Of a stretch of 64,000 nucleotides of DNA, positions 36,744 to 44,528 are shown in pieces. The position numbers and the translations under genes are program-made. The notes beneath the pieces were generated by a model that was not told the DNA's origin, searched no databases, and saw only the letters and a list, made by a program, of their open reading frames with translations. Where the stretch lies: assembly GCA_902785105.1 (NCBI GenBank), contig CACZXF010000002.1, forward strand, positions 1-64,000. The letters are read 5' to 3'. This stretch comes from an uncultured Eubacteriales bacterium (GTDB lineage Bacteria > Bacillota > Clostridia > Christensenellales > Aristaeellaceae). Every line of letters begins with the position of its first letter. The stretch's first letter is position 1.

Positions 36744-37433
36744 ATGGACAAACATATCACCCTCGATCCGCGCCTGTCCGCGCTCGCCGCCCTTGTGGGG
36801 CATTGCGAAAGCTATGCCGACATCGGCTGCGACCACGGCAGGCTCGGCGCGTATCTGCTCCAAACCGGCAGGGTCAAACGCGCCCAGCTCACCGACATCT
36901 CCGCCGATTCCCTCCAAAAAGCGCGGCGACTGATTGCGCTGCTGGGCCTGTCTGAAAAGGTGGATTTCTGTGTGGGCGACGGGGCCAAAGCGCTGGTCAA
37001 GGTTCCGGAGGTCACCGTCATTGCCGGCATGGGCGGCGTGCTGATTGCCGACATAATAAAAAATGGCCGGGAAATGCTTGGCAGTTCCCGACTTGTGCTG
37101 CAACCCAACGTCGCCGCCCGTGAGCTTCGGCAGACCTTGATGGAGCAGGGCTATAAAATCACCGATGAAGCCATCGCCCCCGACGGACGCCGCAACTATG
37201 TCATCATCGCGGCGGAGCCGGGGGAATCACGTTATTCGGAAAAGGAACTGATCGTCGGGCCTATATTACTAAAGAAGTTGCCCGACACCCTTGCCCCCTA
37301 TGCCGCCTTCTACCTGCGCGTGGCGCAAAAGGCGCTGAAGGGGGCGGAGCGCGGCGGCGATGATAAGCAGATCGACGCGCTTAACCATGAAATTGCCATC
37401 TGGGAGGAGGTCGCTCAATGTCTGCGACGGTAG
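36744..37433 (+). CDS. trmK: tRNA (adenine22-N1)-methyltransferase
   Basis: SAM-dependent Rossmann methyltransferase that modifies A22 in the D-loop of tRNA. The 229-residue protein begins MDKHITLDPRLSALAALV, with the SAM motif YADIGCDHGRLGAYLL, then AQLTDISADSLQKAR and VIAGMGGVLIADII. The location directly after rpoD and before the Nif3-like gene is conserved widely in Bacillota and supports the assignment. No strong ribosome binding site is visible. Confidence 0.92.
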   Translation: MDKHITLDPRLSALAALVGHCESYADIGCDHGRLGAYLLQTGRVKRAQLTDISADSLQKARRLIALLGLSEKVDFCVGDGAKALVKVPEVTVIAGMGGVLIADIIKNGREMLGSSRLVLQPNVAARELRQTLMEQGYKITDEAIAPDGRRNYVIIAAEPGESRYSEKELIVGPILLKKLPDTLAPYAAFYLRVAQKALKGAERGGDDKQIDALNHEIAIWEEVAQCLRR

Positions 37434-38179
37434 GCCAGATTTACGATTTATTGAAACTGATCGCCCCGCTGGAGCTGGCAGAGGAATGGGACAATCCCGG
37501 TCTGCTGGCGGGACGGACGGATGCCGAGGTTGACACCGTATTGTGTGCTCTCGATCTGACACCAAAAGTCATCGAGGAGGCGGCGAAGGTCGGTGCACAG
37601 TTGATCGTCACCCATCATCCCATACTTTTCAGAGGACGAAAGAACCTCCGGGAGGACGACGCCGAAGGCCGTATGCTTTGCACCCTCATCCGCGGCAACC
37701 TCGCCATGATCGCCATGCACACCAACTACGACAACGCCAGCCCCGGTGTCAACGACGCGCTGGCCGCACAATTGAATTTGACCGATGTGGTTGAGCTTGA
37801 AAACGGTATGCGCCTGGGCGTAACGGAGATCATGCGCTTCTCCGCTTTCGGGGACATCGTTCAGGAAAAGCTGGGCGGCTCCGTGCGGCGCTACGGCGAC
37901 CCGGATCGGCTCATCCGCCGCGTGGCGGTGCTGGGCGGGGCGGGGGAGGACTTCACCGCCCAGGCCATCGCGGCGGAGGCGGACTGCTACGTCACCGGCG
38001 AAATGGCCTACCACAAGGGCCTCGACGCCGCCGACAACGGCCTGTGCGTGCTGGAGGCCGGCCATGCCGCGACGGAAAGACCAGGAATTTTAGCATTGTC
38101 GGCGGCTTTACAAAAGGCCGCGGATGATGTACAATATAATGTACGAGTGTTAAACAGCGAAGCGAGAATGTATTTGTAG
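37418..38179 (+). CDS. Nif3-like dinuclear metal-centre protein (YqfO family)
   Basis: A 253-residue member of the NIF3/GTP cyclohydrolase I type 2-like family, which forms hexamers around a two-metal site. Motifs seen: EEWDNPGLLAGR, LIVTHHPILFRG (metal histidines), MHTNYDNASPGVNDALA, and the C-terminal ADCYVTGEMAYHKGLDA...LEAGHAATE. The biochemical role is not established for most members. It overlaps trmK by 16 bases with GGAGG inside the trmK end, so translation is coupled. Confidence 0.92.
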   Translation: MSATVGQIYDLLKLIAPLELAEEWDNPGLLAGRTDAEVDTVLCALDLTPKVIEEAAKVGAQLIVTHHPILFRGRKNLREDDAEGRMLCTLIRGNLAMIAMHTNYDNASPGVNDALAAQLNLTDVVELENGMRLGVTEIMRFSAFGDIVQEKLGGSVRRYGDPDRLIRRVAVLGGAGEDFTAQAIAAEADCYVTGEMAYHKGLDAADNGLCVLEAGHAATERPGILALSAALQKAADDVQYNVRVLNSEARMYL

Positions 38180-38195
38180 AGAGAGGATGAAGCAC

Positions 38196-38906
38196 ATGCA
38201 GCTGGATACCCTTTGGCAGTTCATGCAGGTGGATATGGAGGCGGACGGCTTCGAGACGAAGATGCGCCAGTCGCCCAACCGCCAGAAGCTGATCAAGGCG
38301 AGGGATTTTCTGAAGGATCAGCAGGCCAACATGAAGAAGCTGGAGAGCGACGTGGCCGTCATGCAGGACCGCCTGGAGGCCGTGGCCGACGAGGCTGACC
38401 GGCTGGAAAAGGTGCTCGCCAACCTCACCGCGGAGATCGAGGCCAATCCTCCCCAGAACGTGGAGGAGGCTCAGAAGCAGGCCGAGAGCGTCCAGAAGCT
38501 GCTGGATACCCTGACCCGCTACGAGCAAGAGCTTGCCAAGATGCGCAAGGACGCCGACGTCAAGGACCGCCAGCAGAAGGAGATCCGCGTACGCGCCGCC
38601 AAGACCAAGCAGGAGTTCGACCAGCTCAAGGTCGTCTACGACAAGGAGTTCAAGGCCGATACCGCCAAGCTCCAGAAGATGCGCGAGCGCACCGAGCAGG
38701 AGTCCAAAAAGCTGGAGCCCAAGCTCTACGAGCGCTATAAAAATATCAAACAGCACTGCACGCCCCCTATGGCCAAGCTCATCAACGGCCAGTGCAGCGG
38801 CTGCTTCATGTCCCTCCCCAGCGCCACGCTGCTGGAGATCCGCACCGGCGACAGGATCGTCGAATGCGACAACTGCGGGCGCATACTGTACGACGCGGGG
38901 GAATGA
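38196..38906 (+). CDS. Coiled-coil protein with C-terminal C4 zinc ribbon
   Basis: A 236-residue protein of the C4-type zinc-ribbon (CdsZ/DUF164-like) family. Residues about 30-170 are predicted coiled coil (rich in K/E/Q heptads such as KKLESDVAVMQDRLEAVADE). The C-terminus carries the ribbon with CSGCFMSLP and CDNCGRILYD. ATG at 38196 fits AGAGG better than the ATG at 38187. It follows the Nif3-like gene, a neighbourhood often seen in Clostridia. Proposed roles for the family (chaperone or adaptor) are not settled. RNase P RNA follows within 20 bases. Confidence 0.85.
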   Translation: MQLDTLWQFMQVDMEADGFETKMRQSPNRQKLIKARDFLKDQQANMKKLESDVAVMQDRLEAVADEADRLEKVLANLTAEIEANPPQNVEEAQKQAESVQKLLDTLTRYEQELAKMRKDADVKDRQQKEIRVRAAKTKQEFDQLKVVYDKEFKADTAKLQKMRERTEQESKKLEPKLYERYKNIKQHCTPPMAKLINGQCSGCFMSLPSATLLEIRTGDRIVECDNCGRILYDAGE

Positions 38907-38923
38907 TGACTGACATAGTTGAT

Positions 38924-39298
38924 GAATTGTGAGGACGCCAGACGATCGCAGGCGGCAACGCCTGAGGAAAGTCCGAGCACCACAGGGCAGGGTGCCGGTT
39001 AACTGCCGGTGGAGGCGACTTTAAGGAAAGTGCAACAGAGATATACCGCGGCTCTCTCTGAGAGGCGTAAGGGTGGAAAGGCGAGGTAAGAGCTCACCCG
39101 CGGCCTGGCGACTGGCCCGCGCTGTAAACCCCACCTGGTGCAAGATTGATAGGGAGGCAAGGGCGAAGCCCCTCGGGGCTCTGTCCGGCGGCGGCCCGTC
39201 GCGCCTCCGGGTAATCGCTTGAGCCTGCTGGCAACTGCAGGCCCAGACAGATGATCGTCCAATACAGAACTCGGCTTACAGACGCCACTCACAATTTT
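38924..39298 (+). ncRNA. rnpB: RNase P RNA, class A
   Basis: The ribozyme that trims tRNA 5' ends. Conserved blocks are present in order: GAGGAAAGTCCGAGCACC (P4 5' side, CR I), ACAGAGATATACCGC, GGTAAGAGCTCACC, GTAAACCCCACCTGGTGCAAG, and near the 3' end ACAGATGATCGTC and ACAGAACTCGGCTTACAG (P4 3' side). The terminal P1 helix pairs ATTGTGAG (38926-38933) with CTCACAAT (39288-39295). Ends are estimated from that helix. Confidence 0.95.
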
Positions 39299-39308
39299 AT
39301 CATATAAA

Positions 39309-39337
39309 ACGGGAGACTGCTATGCGCGGTCTCCCGT
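39309..39337 (+). terminator. Hairpin terminator after rnpB
   Basis: ACGGGAGAC / GTCTCCCGT stem with an 11-nt loop, just after the RNase P RNA; the tail is weakly T-rich. Confidence 0.6.
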
Positions 39338-39356
39338 TGCTACTCTATGAGTTTTT

Positions 39357-39597
39357 TAGTTGGAAGTTGGAAATGAAGGTCAGCCGTTACCATGAAGTCC
39401 TTCCCTGTAAACAGGGATTAATCGAGATGAAGTACAAGGCCACCTCATCCGGCGCTTCGCGCCACCTTCCCCTCAAGGGGAAGGCTTTTGGTTACCTGGC
39501 AGCCCAGCCCCTGCCTTCCCCTTGAGGGGAAGGTGCCCGTGAGGGCGGATGAGGTGGACTCCCGGTCAGCCCAACAACTCCCAACTTCCAACTCCCC
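39357..39597. repeat. Nested palindromes: AGTTGGAAGTTGG arms around an ACCTCATCC element
   Basis: The outer arms AGTTGGAAGTTGGAA (39359 on) and TTCCAACT (39587 on, with CCAACTTCCAACT) enclose a complete ACCTCATCCGG...GGATGAGGTGG multi-hairpin element at 39442-39556. CTGTAAACAGGGATTAATC also lies inside. This arrangement looks like one element inserted in another. Confidence 0.8.
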
Positions 39598-39599
39598 AT

Positions 39600-40349
39600 T
39601 CATTCCTCGTCGTCCGCCTCGGCGATCTCGAGGTATTTCTCGAACACCTCGTCCAGCTCGGCCTCGTCGTCGATGGTGGCGTAGTAGTCGTTGCCCTCCT
39701 CGTCGGTCTCGATGCGCATGATGACCAGTTCGTCCTCGCCCACGTCCTCCATGGGCTCCATGGGCACCAGACAGATGTAGGCGTTCCCGTTGTGTTCCAG
39801 GGTCATCAGATGTTCGAAGGATACCTCGTTGCCGTCCTCGTCCACCAGTTCAACGATGTCCTCCCGCTCCATGTCCAGATCGTGATTCTCGCTCATATGC
39901 CAAACACCTCTTAATTCTACTTTTTTATGTTCATCATCCCGCCATCCGCCCCGGTCGAGGAAGGATTGCAGGATGTAGGTCGCCGCTAATTTGTCAACAA
40001 CGTCCTTGCGCTTTGAGCGCCGCACGTCGCCCTGAATCAGCAGGTCGGTGGCCAGCTTCGTGGTCAGTCGCTCGTCCTCAAAGCGGATATTCAGGCCCTC
40101 CTGTGAAAGCCGCTCTGCGAAGACCCGGACCCGCTGGGCCTGGAAGCCCTCGCTGCCGTCCATGTTCTTCGGCAGGCCGCACAGCACCCGGTCCGTCTCG
40201 TACTGCCTGCACAGCTCCAGCACCCGCGCCGCGTCCCGCTCAAAGCCCTTGGTCCATATGGTCTCCACGCCCTGGGCGGTCAGGTCCAGCGCGTCCGTCA
40301 CGGCCACGCCGATGCGCTTCTCGCCCACGTCCAGACAGATCACCCGCAT
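39600..40349 (-). CDS. ruvX: RuvX (YqgF) fused to a DUF1292/YrzB domain
   Basis: The N-terminal 145 residues are a complete YqgF/RuvX RNase H-fold protein (ICLDVGEKRIGVAVTD, CGLPKNMDGSEG, FEDERLTTKLA, KDVVDKLAA), linked to pre-16S rRNA processing and Holliday junctions. Without a stop, the frame runs on into a YrzB/DUF1292-type domain (DIVELVDEDGNEVSFEHL...EVFEKYLEI). In related genomes these are two adjacent genes. An internal ATG at 39896 (MSENHDLDME) has AGAGGTG upstream, so the YrzB part may also be made alone. The total is 249 residues. It is last in the ireB-AKR-ruvX run. Confidence 0.88.
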   Translation of the reverse strand: MRVICLDVGEKRIGVAVTDALDLTAQGVETIWTKGFERDAARVLELCRQYETDRVLCGLPKNMDGSEGFQAQRVRVFAERLSQEGLNIRFEDERLTTKLATDLLIQGDVRRSKRKDVVDKLAATYILQSFLDRGGWRDDEHKKVELRGVWHMSENHDLDMEREDIVELVDEDGNEVSFEHLMTLEHNGNAYICLVPMEPMEDVGEDELVIMRIETDEEGNDYYATIDDEAELDEVFEKYLEIAEADDEE

Positions 40350-40352
40350 GGC

Positions 40353-41288
40353 TCACACCACCTTTATGCAGAATTGGGGACACGCCCGGGCGCAGTAACC
40401 GCAGAATACGCACTTCGACTGATCCACCGTCGCCCGCCCTTCGATCACCTTGATGGCCTTCTGACGGCATCGCTCCGCGCACTTCCCGCAGCCCTCGCAC
40501 CAGTCGTGGACCATGATCTTCCGCGGCCGGTTCTTCAATCCATCCAGCAGGGAAAAATCCCCGTCGAAGGCCGCCACGTTGGCGTCGATTTCCTCTATGG
40601 TCTGCATCCCCATCGCCACGCTGTCCAGCAGCGGGCTTTCGATGGCGTATTCCAGCGCCGCCAGGCTGTCCGAAATCAGGTGCCCGCCGCCCAGAGGCTT
40701 CATTGCGAATATGCCGATACCCATGTCACGGGCTGCGCGGATGGCATCCTCCATGTCCTCACGGGAACCGTCCTGTATGCCGATGCCCGCCCGGTTGATG
40801 AGGGGATGGAGGACTTCGATCATCGGGAACCGCACCGCCGCCCGCACGCAGGCGGAAAAGTGGGTGCTTACGCCCACCGCGCCGATGTGCCCCCGCTCCT
40901 TCTGCTTTTGCAGGTAGACCAGCGCCTCCTCGTGTCCCCGCAGGGTGTAGAGCGATTCCTGCTCATGGAGCATGAACAGGTCGATGAAATCCCGCCCGAT
41001 ACCCCTGTAGGCCCGCTCCAGCGCGGCGGCAGCGGTGGGTTCATCCCACACATAGCCCTTTGTGCTGACCACATAGTCCGGCGCTTCCTTCAGCGCCAGT
41101 TTGATATGCGGGTAGGTCCCATATAAATCCGCCGTGTCTAAAAAGCGCACCCCGCGCTCATAGGCGTGGATCAGCAGCCGCGCGCCGTCCTCCGGCGACA
41201 TGTTCCGCTGAAGGGGCGACATCGTCAGCGTGCCGTAGCAAAGCCGCGATACCTTCAGCCCCGATTTGCCAAGCGTGCGCGTCTCCAT
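40353..41288 (-). CDS. Aldo/keto reductase with C-terminal 2[4Fe-4S] ferredoxin domain
   Basis: A 311-residue protein. Residues 1-250 form the AKR barrel, with FLDTADLYGTYPHI (catalytic Asp/Tyr), VSTKGY (Lys), and DLFMLHEQ (His). The C-terminal 60 residues carry two cysteine clusters, CEGCGKCAERC and CVFCGYCARAC, typical of ferredoxin-linked AKR proteins of anaerobes. ATG at 41288 is chosen for its GAGGGGG site. It lies between ireB and ruvX, which are normally neighbours, and is separated from ruvX by 3 nt. The substrate is unknown. Confidence 0.9.
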   Translation of the reverse strand: METRTLGKSGLKVSRLCYGTLTMSPLQRNMSPEDGARLLIHAYERGVRFLDTADLYGTYPHIKLALKEAPDYVVSTKGYVWDEPTAAAALERAYRGIGRDFIDLFMLHEQESLYTLRGHEEALVYLQKQKERGHIGAVGVSTHFSACVRAAVRFPMIEVLHPLINRAGIGIQDGSREDMEDAIRAARDMGIGIFAMKPLGGGHLISDSLAALEYAIESPLLDSVAMGMQTIEEIDANVAAFDGDFSLLDGLKNRPRKIMVHDWCEGCGKCAERCRQKAIKVIEGRATVDQSKCVFCGYCARACPQFCIKVV

Positions 41289-41308
41289 CGTATGCCCCCT
41301 CAAAACAA

Positions 41309-41345
41309 CATCAGGGCCGGAAGCGCCAGACTTCCGGCCCTGATG
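41309..41345 (-). terminator. Hairpin between ireB and the aldo/keto reductase gene
   Basis: A perfect 15-bp stem (CATCAGGGCCGGAAG and its complement) with a 7-nt loop followed by TTGTTTTG on the minus strand. A smaller GCGCC/GGCGC hairpin precedes it. It probably attenuates rather than ends transcription, because the next gene has no visible promoter. Confidence 0.7.
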
Positions 41346-41365
41346 CAAAGCGCCCGTAATGGCGC

Positions 41366-41629
41366 TTATTTGTCGTGCTCCTCCACATAGAAGCGCACAA
41401 ATTCCTCCAACAGCTCGTCGCGTTCCAGGCGCTTGATGAGCGAGCGGGCGTTGTTGTAGCTGGTTATGTAGGTGGGGTCACCGGAAATGATGTAGCCCAC
41501 CATCTGCATTATGGGATCGTGCCCCTTGGCCTTCAGAGCCTGATAGACCACCTCGATGATTTCAGCGGCAGATTCAGGCGCGTCCGCGGGGATGCGGAAA
41601 TGCCTCGTCTCGTCCATCCTGCTGTTCAT
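41366..41629 (-). CDS. ireB: IreB family regulatory phosphoprotein
   Basis: A small cytosolic protein of 87 residues; in enterococci IreB is a substrate of the PASTA kinase IreK and modulates cephalosporin resistance. The family core VYQALKAKGHDPIMQMVGYIISGDPTYITSYNNARSLIKRLERDELLEEFVR is nearly complete, and the threonine-containing N-terminus (MDETRHFRIP) is the phospho-region in homologues. GGAAAGG fits ATG at 41629. The ireB-ruvX-yrzB neighbourhood is conserved in Bacillota; the aldo/keto reductase between them is the unusual part. Confidence 0.93.
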   Translation of the reverse strand: MNSRMDETRHFRIPADAPESAAEIIEVVYQALKAKGHDPIMQMVGYIISGDPTYITSYNNARSLIKRLERDELLEEFVRFYVEEHDK

Positions 41630-41669
41630 AGGGCACCGCCTTTCCAAAGAACCATTCCTAACCTCATCC

Positions 41670-41698
41670 ATTATAGCACATCTTTAGAAAAATATCAA
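41670..41698 (-). promoter_or_regulatory. Promoter of ireB
   Basis: Minus strand TTGATA, 17 bp, TATAAT with TGTGC before the -10. Confidence 0.82.
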
Positions 41699-41757
41699 AT
41701 GTTTTCGCTGTATAAGTTGCGCGGAATTTATATGGCAAAATTGACAATAGGTTCGAT

Positions 41758-42777
41758 TCATTGTTCCCTTGCCAGAAAAACCCTTAAAATCGTTCGAAAG
41801 GCCATGAGCAACGGCAGCGCGGCAAGCATACCGAATATGCCGCCAAACACCGCCCCGGCGTAGATCGCCAGCAGCACGGCGGCGGGGGAGAAGCCGATGA
41901 GGCTGCCCATGATGCGCGGCGAGAGCAGCGCCGCGTCCGCCTGCTGCACCAGTGCCAGCATGCCCACGCACAGCAGCGCCCGCTGCCAGCCGTCCCCCAG
42001 CGCGATGAGCACCGCCGGCACCCCGCCGATAAAGGGTCCGAAATAGGGCACCATATTCAGTATCCCCACGATGCCGCCCAGCACCAGCGCTGAGCGCACG
42101 CCGATCAGCCAAAGCCCCAATGCCGCCAGCCCTGCCACCGCCCCGGCGATGGTGAGCTGCCCCTGGAGATACAGTCGAAGCTCCCGGGAGAGCGCGTGGC
42201 ACGTCCGCACAATATCGGCGCGACAGGACAGCGGCACCAGCAGCTCCGCCCGGAGCAGCAGCGCGTCCCGGTCGCACAGAAAGAAGTAACACAGCATCAG
42301 CATCATCGAACATTTGGACAGGCTGTCCGCAAAGGCCACCGTCCCTGTGGCGATGCCGGGCAGCAGGTCCATAAGCCAATCCAATTTAGGCGCGGGAATT
42401 TCAATGCCGGGGAAGTGCCTTTGAAACCGGTATGCCGCGCCTTCCGCCCAAGTGGAGAGTTGTGCGACGGATTGAGGCAGACTTTCCGCCAACTGCCCCA
42501 ATTCCCGAATCACTGTGGGCAGCATCAGCCATAATAACAAACCTATGGTAAGGCAGACGGTCAGCACGCCCGCCAGTGCCGCCAGCGGACGGTTGAGCCG
42601 ACGTTCAAAGACCGTCGCCAGCGGCGCGATCAGAAACGCCAATACCGCCCCGCCCAGTGCCAGCCCCAACACCTGCCAGAGGGACTTCCAGAACAAAACC
42701 AGTCCAACCATCGCCAGCAGGACGACAGGCGCAACCCTTTTCCACTTTTTGGCAGAGCGGGGGAGGGTGATCTGCAT
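41758..42777 (-). CDS. AI-2E family (UPF0118/PerM) transporter
   Basis: A 339-residue integral membrane protein with about seven or eight helices. The family C-terminal motif GILNMVPYFGPFIGGVPAVLIAL is clear, as are FRTILRVFL and the FADSLSKCSM segment. Members include AI-2 exporters and Na+/Li+-H+ antiporters, so the substrate is uncertain. ATG at 42777 has GGGAAG upstream. In Bacillus a homologue (YrrI) lies in the same alaS-ireB-ruvX neighbourhood, which fits this position. Confidence 0.9.
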   Translation of the reverse strand: MQITLPRSAKKWKRVAPVVLLAMVGLVLFWKSLWQVLGLALGGAVLAFLIAPLATVFERRLNRPLAALAGVLTVCLTIGLLLWLMLPTVIRELGQLAESLPQSVAQLSTWAEGAAYRFQRHFPGIEIPAPKLDWLMDLLPGIATGTVAFADSLSKCSMMLMLCYFFLCDRDALLLRAELLVPLSCRADIVRTCHALSRELRLYLQGQLTIAGAVAGLAALGLWLIGVRSALVLGGIVGILNMVPYFGPFIGGVPAVLIALGDGWQRALLCVGMLALVQQADAALLSPRIMGSLIGFSPAAVLLAIYAGAVFGGIFGMLAALPLLMAFRTILRVFLAREQ

Positions 42778-42846
42778 GGCAAGACTTCCCTTCAAAAGAA
42801 TAGCATTGCCGACCATCGGCGTTCCTTCCGATGGCCGGCGGGAAAA

Positions 42847-43017
42847 TCACAGCTTCCGCGCGAAATCATCCGCCCGGTCGGAGATCCAGCTCCCGGTCTG
42901 CTTCGCCTTCTGGTTCCATTTGCGCTCGGTCTGCCAGTTCATCACGCCGAACGCCGTCGCTGCCGCCGAGCCGATCAGCATCCCCGCGATCAAGCCCTTG
43001 GTCATGCCGCCCTTCAT
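42847..43017 (-). CDS. Small membrane protein overlapping the PRC-barrel gene
   Basis: A 56-residue protein, MKGGMTKGLIAGMLIGSAAA followed by a short soluble part ending SDRADDFARKL. One glycine-rich hydrophobic helix near the N-terminus resembles YtxH-like small proteins. GGAGGG lies 8 nt before the ATG, a stronger signal than for most genes here. It overlaps the 3' end of the PRC-barrel frame by 152 bases in another frame. I believe this frame is real because of its start signal and hydrophobic helix. Confidence 0.65.
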   Translation of the reverse strand: MKGGMTKGLIAGMLIGSAAATAFGVMNWQTERKWNQKAKQTGSWISDRADDFARKL

Positions 43018-43468
43018 CGTCCAATCCCTCCTTCGTCGAGTCGGAAAGGTCAATGATGACCTCGCCGTTTTCGCGGTTCGCGGTGTAGGTGCTGACGCAC
43101 AGCCGCCGGTCCGTCAGGTCGTCCCACAGGCCCCGGGACAGCTCCAGCGCCGTCACGGCGAAGCTCAGCTCGTCGATCTCCGCCCCGGTCACGGCCCCCA
43201 GCCGTGTCCCATCCGTGGCAACTGCCCGCCGAAGCAGAGGCGCGCATTCCATTCGCCGCCGCGTCCCCAGCCCGTCGGCCAGTATTGCCACCTGTCCCAG
43301 CATCTGAAGCGCCTCCGAGGGAATCCAGCGCGTGCCGCGAAGCCCCGCGCCCACCCAGATGCCCTTCAGCCGGGTCAGATCGTCGGTCAGCTCTCCCCGG
43401 AGTGCCCGCCCGACCCGCTTGCTTCGGCACACCACCGGCATACCGATCAGGCTGTTCAACCGCTTCAT
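42866..43468 (-). CDS. PRC-barrel domain protein
   Basis: Up to 200 residues. Residues 1-85 and about 90-140 look like two PRC-barrel halves (NSLIGMPVVCRSKRVGRALRGELTDDLTRLKGIWV and GTRLGAVTGAEIDELSFAVTALELSRGLWDDLTD). PRC barrels bind RNA-maturation factors or other partners; YlmC/YmxH-type proteins are the closest match. After DLSDSTKEGL the sequence turns low-complexity and highly charged, and overlaps the small membrane gene. The natural end may be near 43015, where a one-base shift would create an ATGA stop-start overlap. The ATG at 43468 gives the barrel start. Confidence 0.7.
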   Translation of the reverse strand: MKRLNSLIGMPVVCRSKRVGRALRGELTDDLTRLKGIWVGAGLRGTRWIPSEALQMLGQVAILADGLGTRRRMECAPLLRRAVATDGTRLGAVTGAEIDELSFAVTALELSRGLWDDLTDRRLCVSTYTANRENGEVIIDLSDSTKEGLDDEGRHDQGLDRGDADRLGGSDGVRRDELADRAQMEPEGEADRELDLRPGG

Positions 43469-43624
43469 CCGCCGTCCCTCCCCGCGAATCCGCAAGGCTA
43501 TTATCCGCAGGCCATCGGGATTTGTTGCAAGGCAATTATTCCCGGCAAACACAGGTTTTTTTCATTTGCCGCCGTGATTCCAGTTTGTCACAGCCCCATC
43601 AAAACAATATATGTCTCCCGCCTA

Positions 43625-43653
43625 TTGCAAATACGCCAAATATATGTTACAAT
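43625..43653 (+). promoter_or_regulatory. Promoter of the two-component operon
   Basis: TTGCAA at 43625-43630, 17 bp, TACAAT at 43648-43653. The leader to the start at 43806 is about 145 bases. Confidence 0.7.
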
Positions 43654-43660
43654 ATTATTA

Positions 43661-43790
43661 AAGATGAAACATTTTTCATCTGAACCGCGTCGAATGGATG
43701 TCAGTATAACCATAATGTCAAAATTGACACACTATTGAAAGAAATAACACAGAAACGACACATGTATTTGTTACGATGTATACTGACGCA
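43661..43790. promoter_or_regulatory. Leader with short palindromes upstream of the response regulator
   Basis: Contains a GATGAAA/TTTCATC hairpin (43663-43681), the perfect palindrome TGTCAAAATTGACA (about 43716-43729), and inverted GTCAGTATA...TATACTGAC (43700 and 43778). These are plausible operators or autoregulation sites. No gene is seen in 43469-43805. Confidence 0.45.
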
Positions 43791-43805
43791 AAGGAGGCTG
43801 ATTCC

Positions 43806-44522
43806 ATGGAAGAGAATCGCAGCGGCTATAAAATTCTGGTGGCCGACGACGACCCCAACGTCCATCAATCCCTGAACGCCTATTTCCGGCGGGAGGGTTA
43901 TCAGATGATCTCCGCCTTTGACGGCGAGCAGGCGGTGCAGCAGGCGAAGGTCCAGCGGCCGGATATGATCATATTGGACATCATGATGCCGGGCATGGAC
44001 GGCCTGATGGTCTGCCGGGAGGTGCGCAAGACCTCCAACGTGCCCATCATCATGCTGACGGCCAAGGGCGACGAGTTCGACAAGCTGCTGGGCCTGGAGA
44101 TGGGCGCGGACGACTACATCACCAAGCCCTTCTCCCCCCGGGAGGTGCTGGCCCGCGTCAAGGCCGTGCTGCGCCGCATTCGGGAGATGAAGGAGGAGGA
44201 CAAGTCCGCCCACCTGGTCATCGCCAATCTGGAAATCGACATGAACGCCTTCACCGTCAAGCTGAACGGCAAGCAGATCCCCTGCACCCCCAAGGAGACG
44301 GAGATCCTCTGGACCCTGGCCAGCAACCCCGGCATGGTGTTCAGCCGTGAGCACATGCTCCAGAGCATCTGGGGCTACGACTTCCTGGGCGACACCCGCG
44401 CCGTGGACAGCCACATCAAGCGCATCCGCGCTAAGCTGTGCGACGAGGCCAACGGCTGGGACATCAAGACCGTCTGGGGCGTGGGCTACCGCTTCGAGGT
44501 CGCCGGGGCGGAGCAGATGTAA
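43806..44522 (+). CDS. OmpR/PhoB-family response regulator
   Basis: A 238-residue transcription factor. Residues 8-125 are the receiver, with acidic pocket DDD (14-16), phospho-acceptor Asp58 in ILDIMMPGMDG, and lysine in ITKPFSPRE. Residues 140-235 are the winged-helix DNA-binding domain ending in RAVDSHIKRIRAKL...VWGVGYRFE. AGGAGG lies 8 nt before ATG 43806. The partner kinase starts 6 nt after the stop. The nearest downstream genes are the giant repeat protein and the peptidoglycan-binding protein, which are candidate targets. Confidence 0.94.
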   Translation: MEENRSGYKILVADDDPNVHQSLNAYFRREGYQMISAFDGEQAVQQAKVQRPDMIILDIMMPGMDGLMVCREVRKTSNVPIIMLTAKGDEFDKLLGLEMGADDYITKPFSPREVLARVKAVLRRIREMKEEDKSAHLVIANLEIDMNAFTVKLNGKQIPCTPKETEILWTLASNPGMVFSREHMLQSIWGYDFLGDTRAVDSHIKRIRAKLCDEANGWDIKTVWGVGYRFEVAGAEQM

Positions 44523-44528
44523 ACGCCT

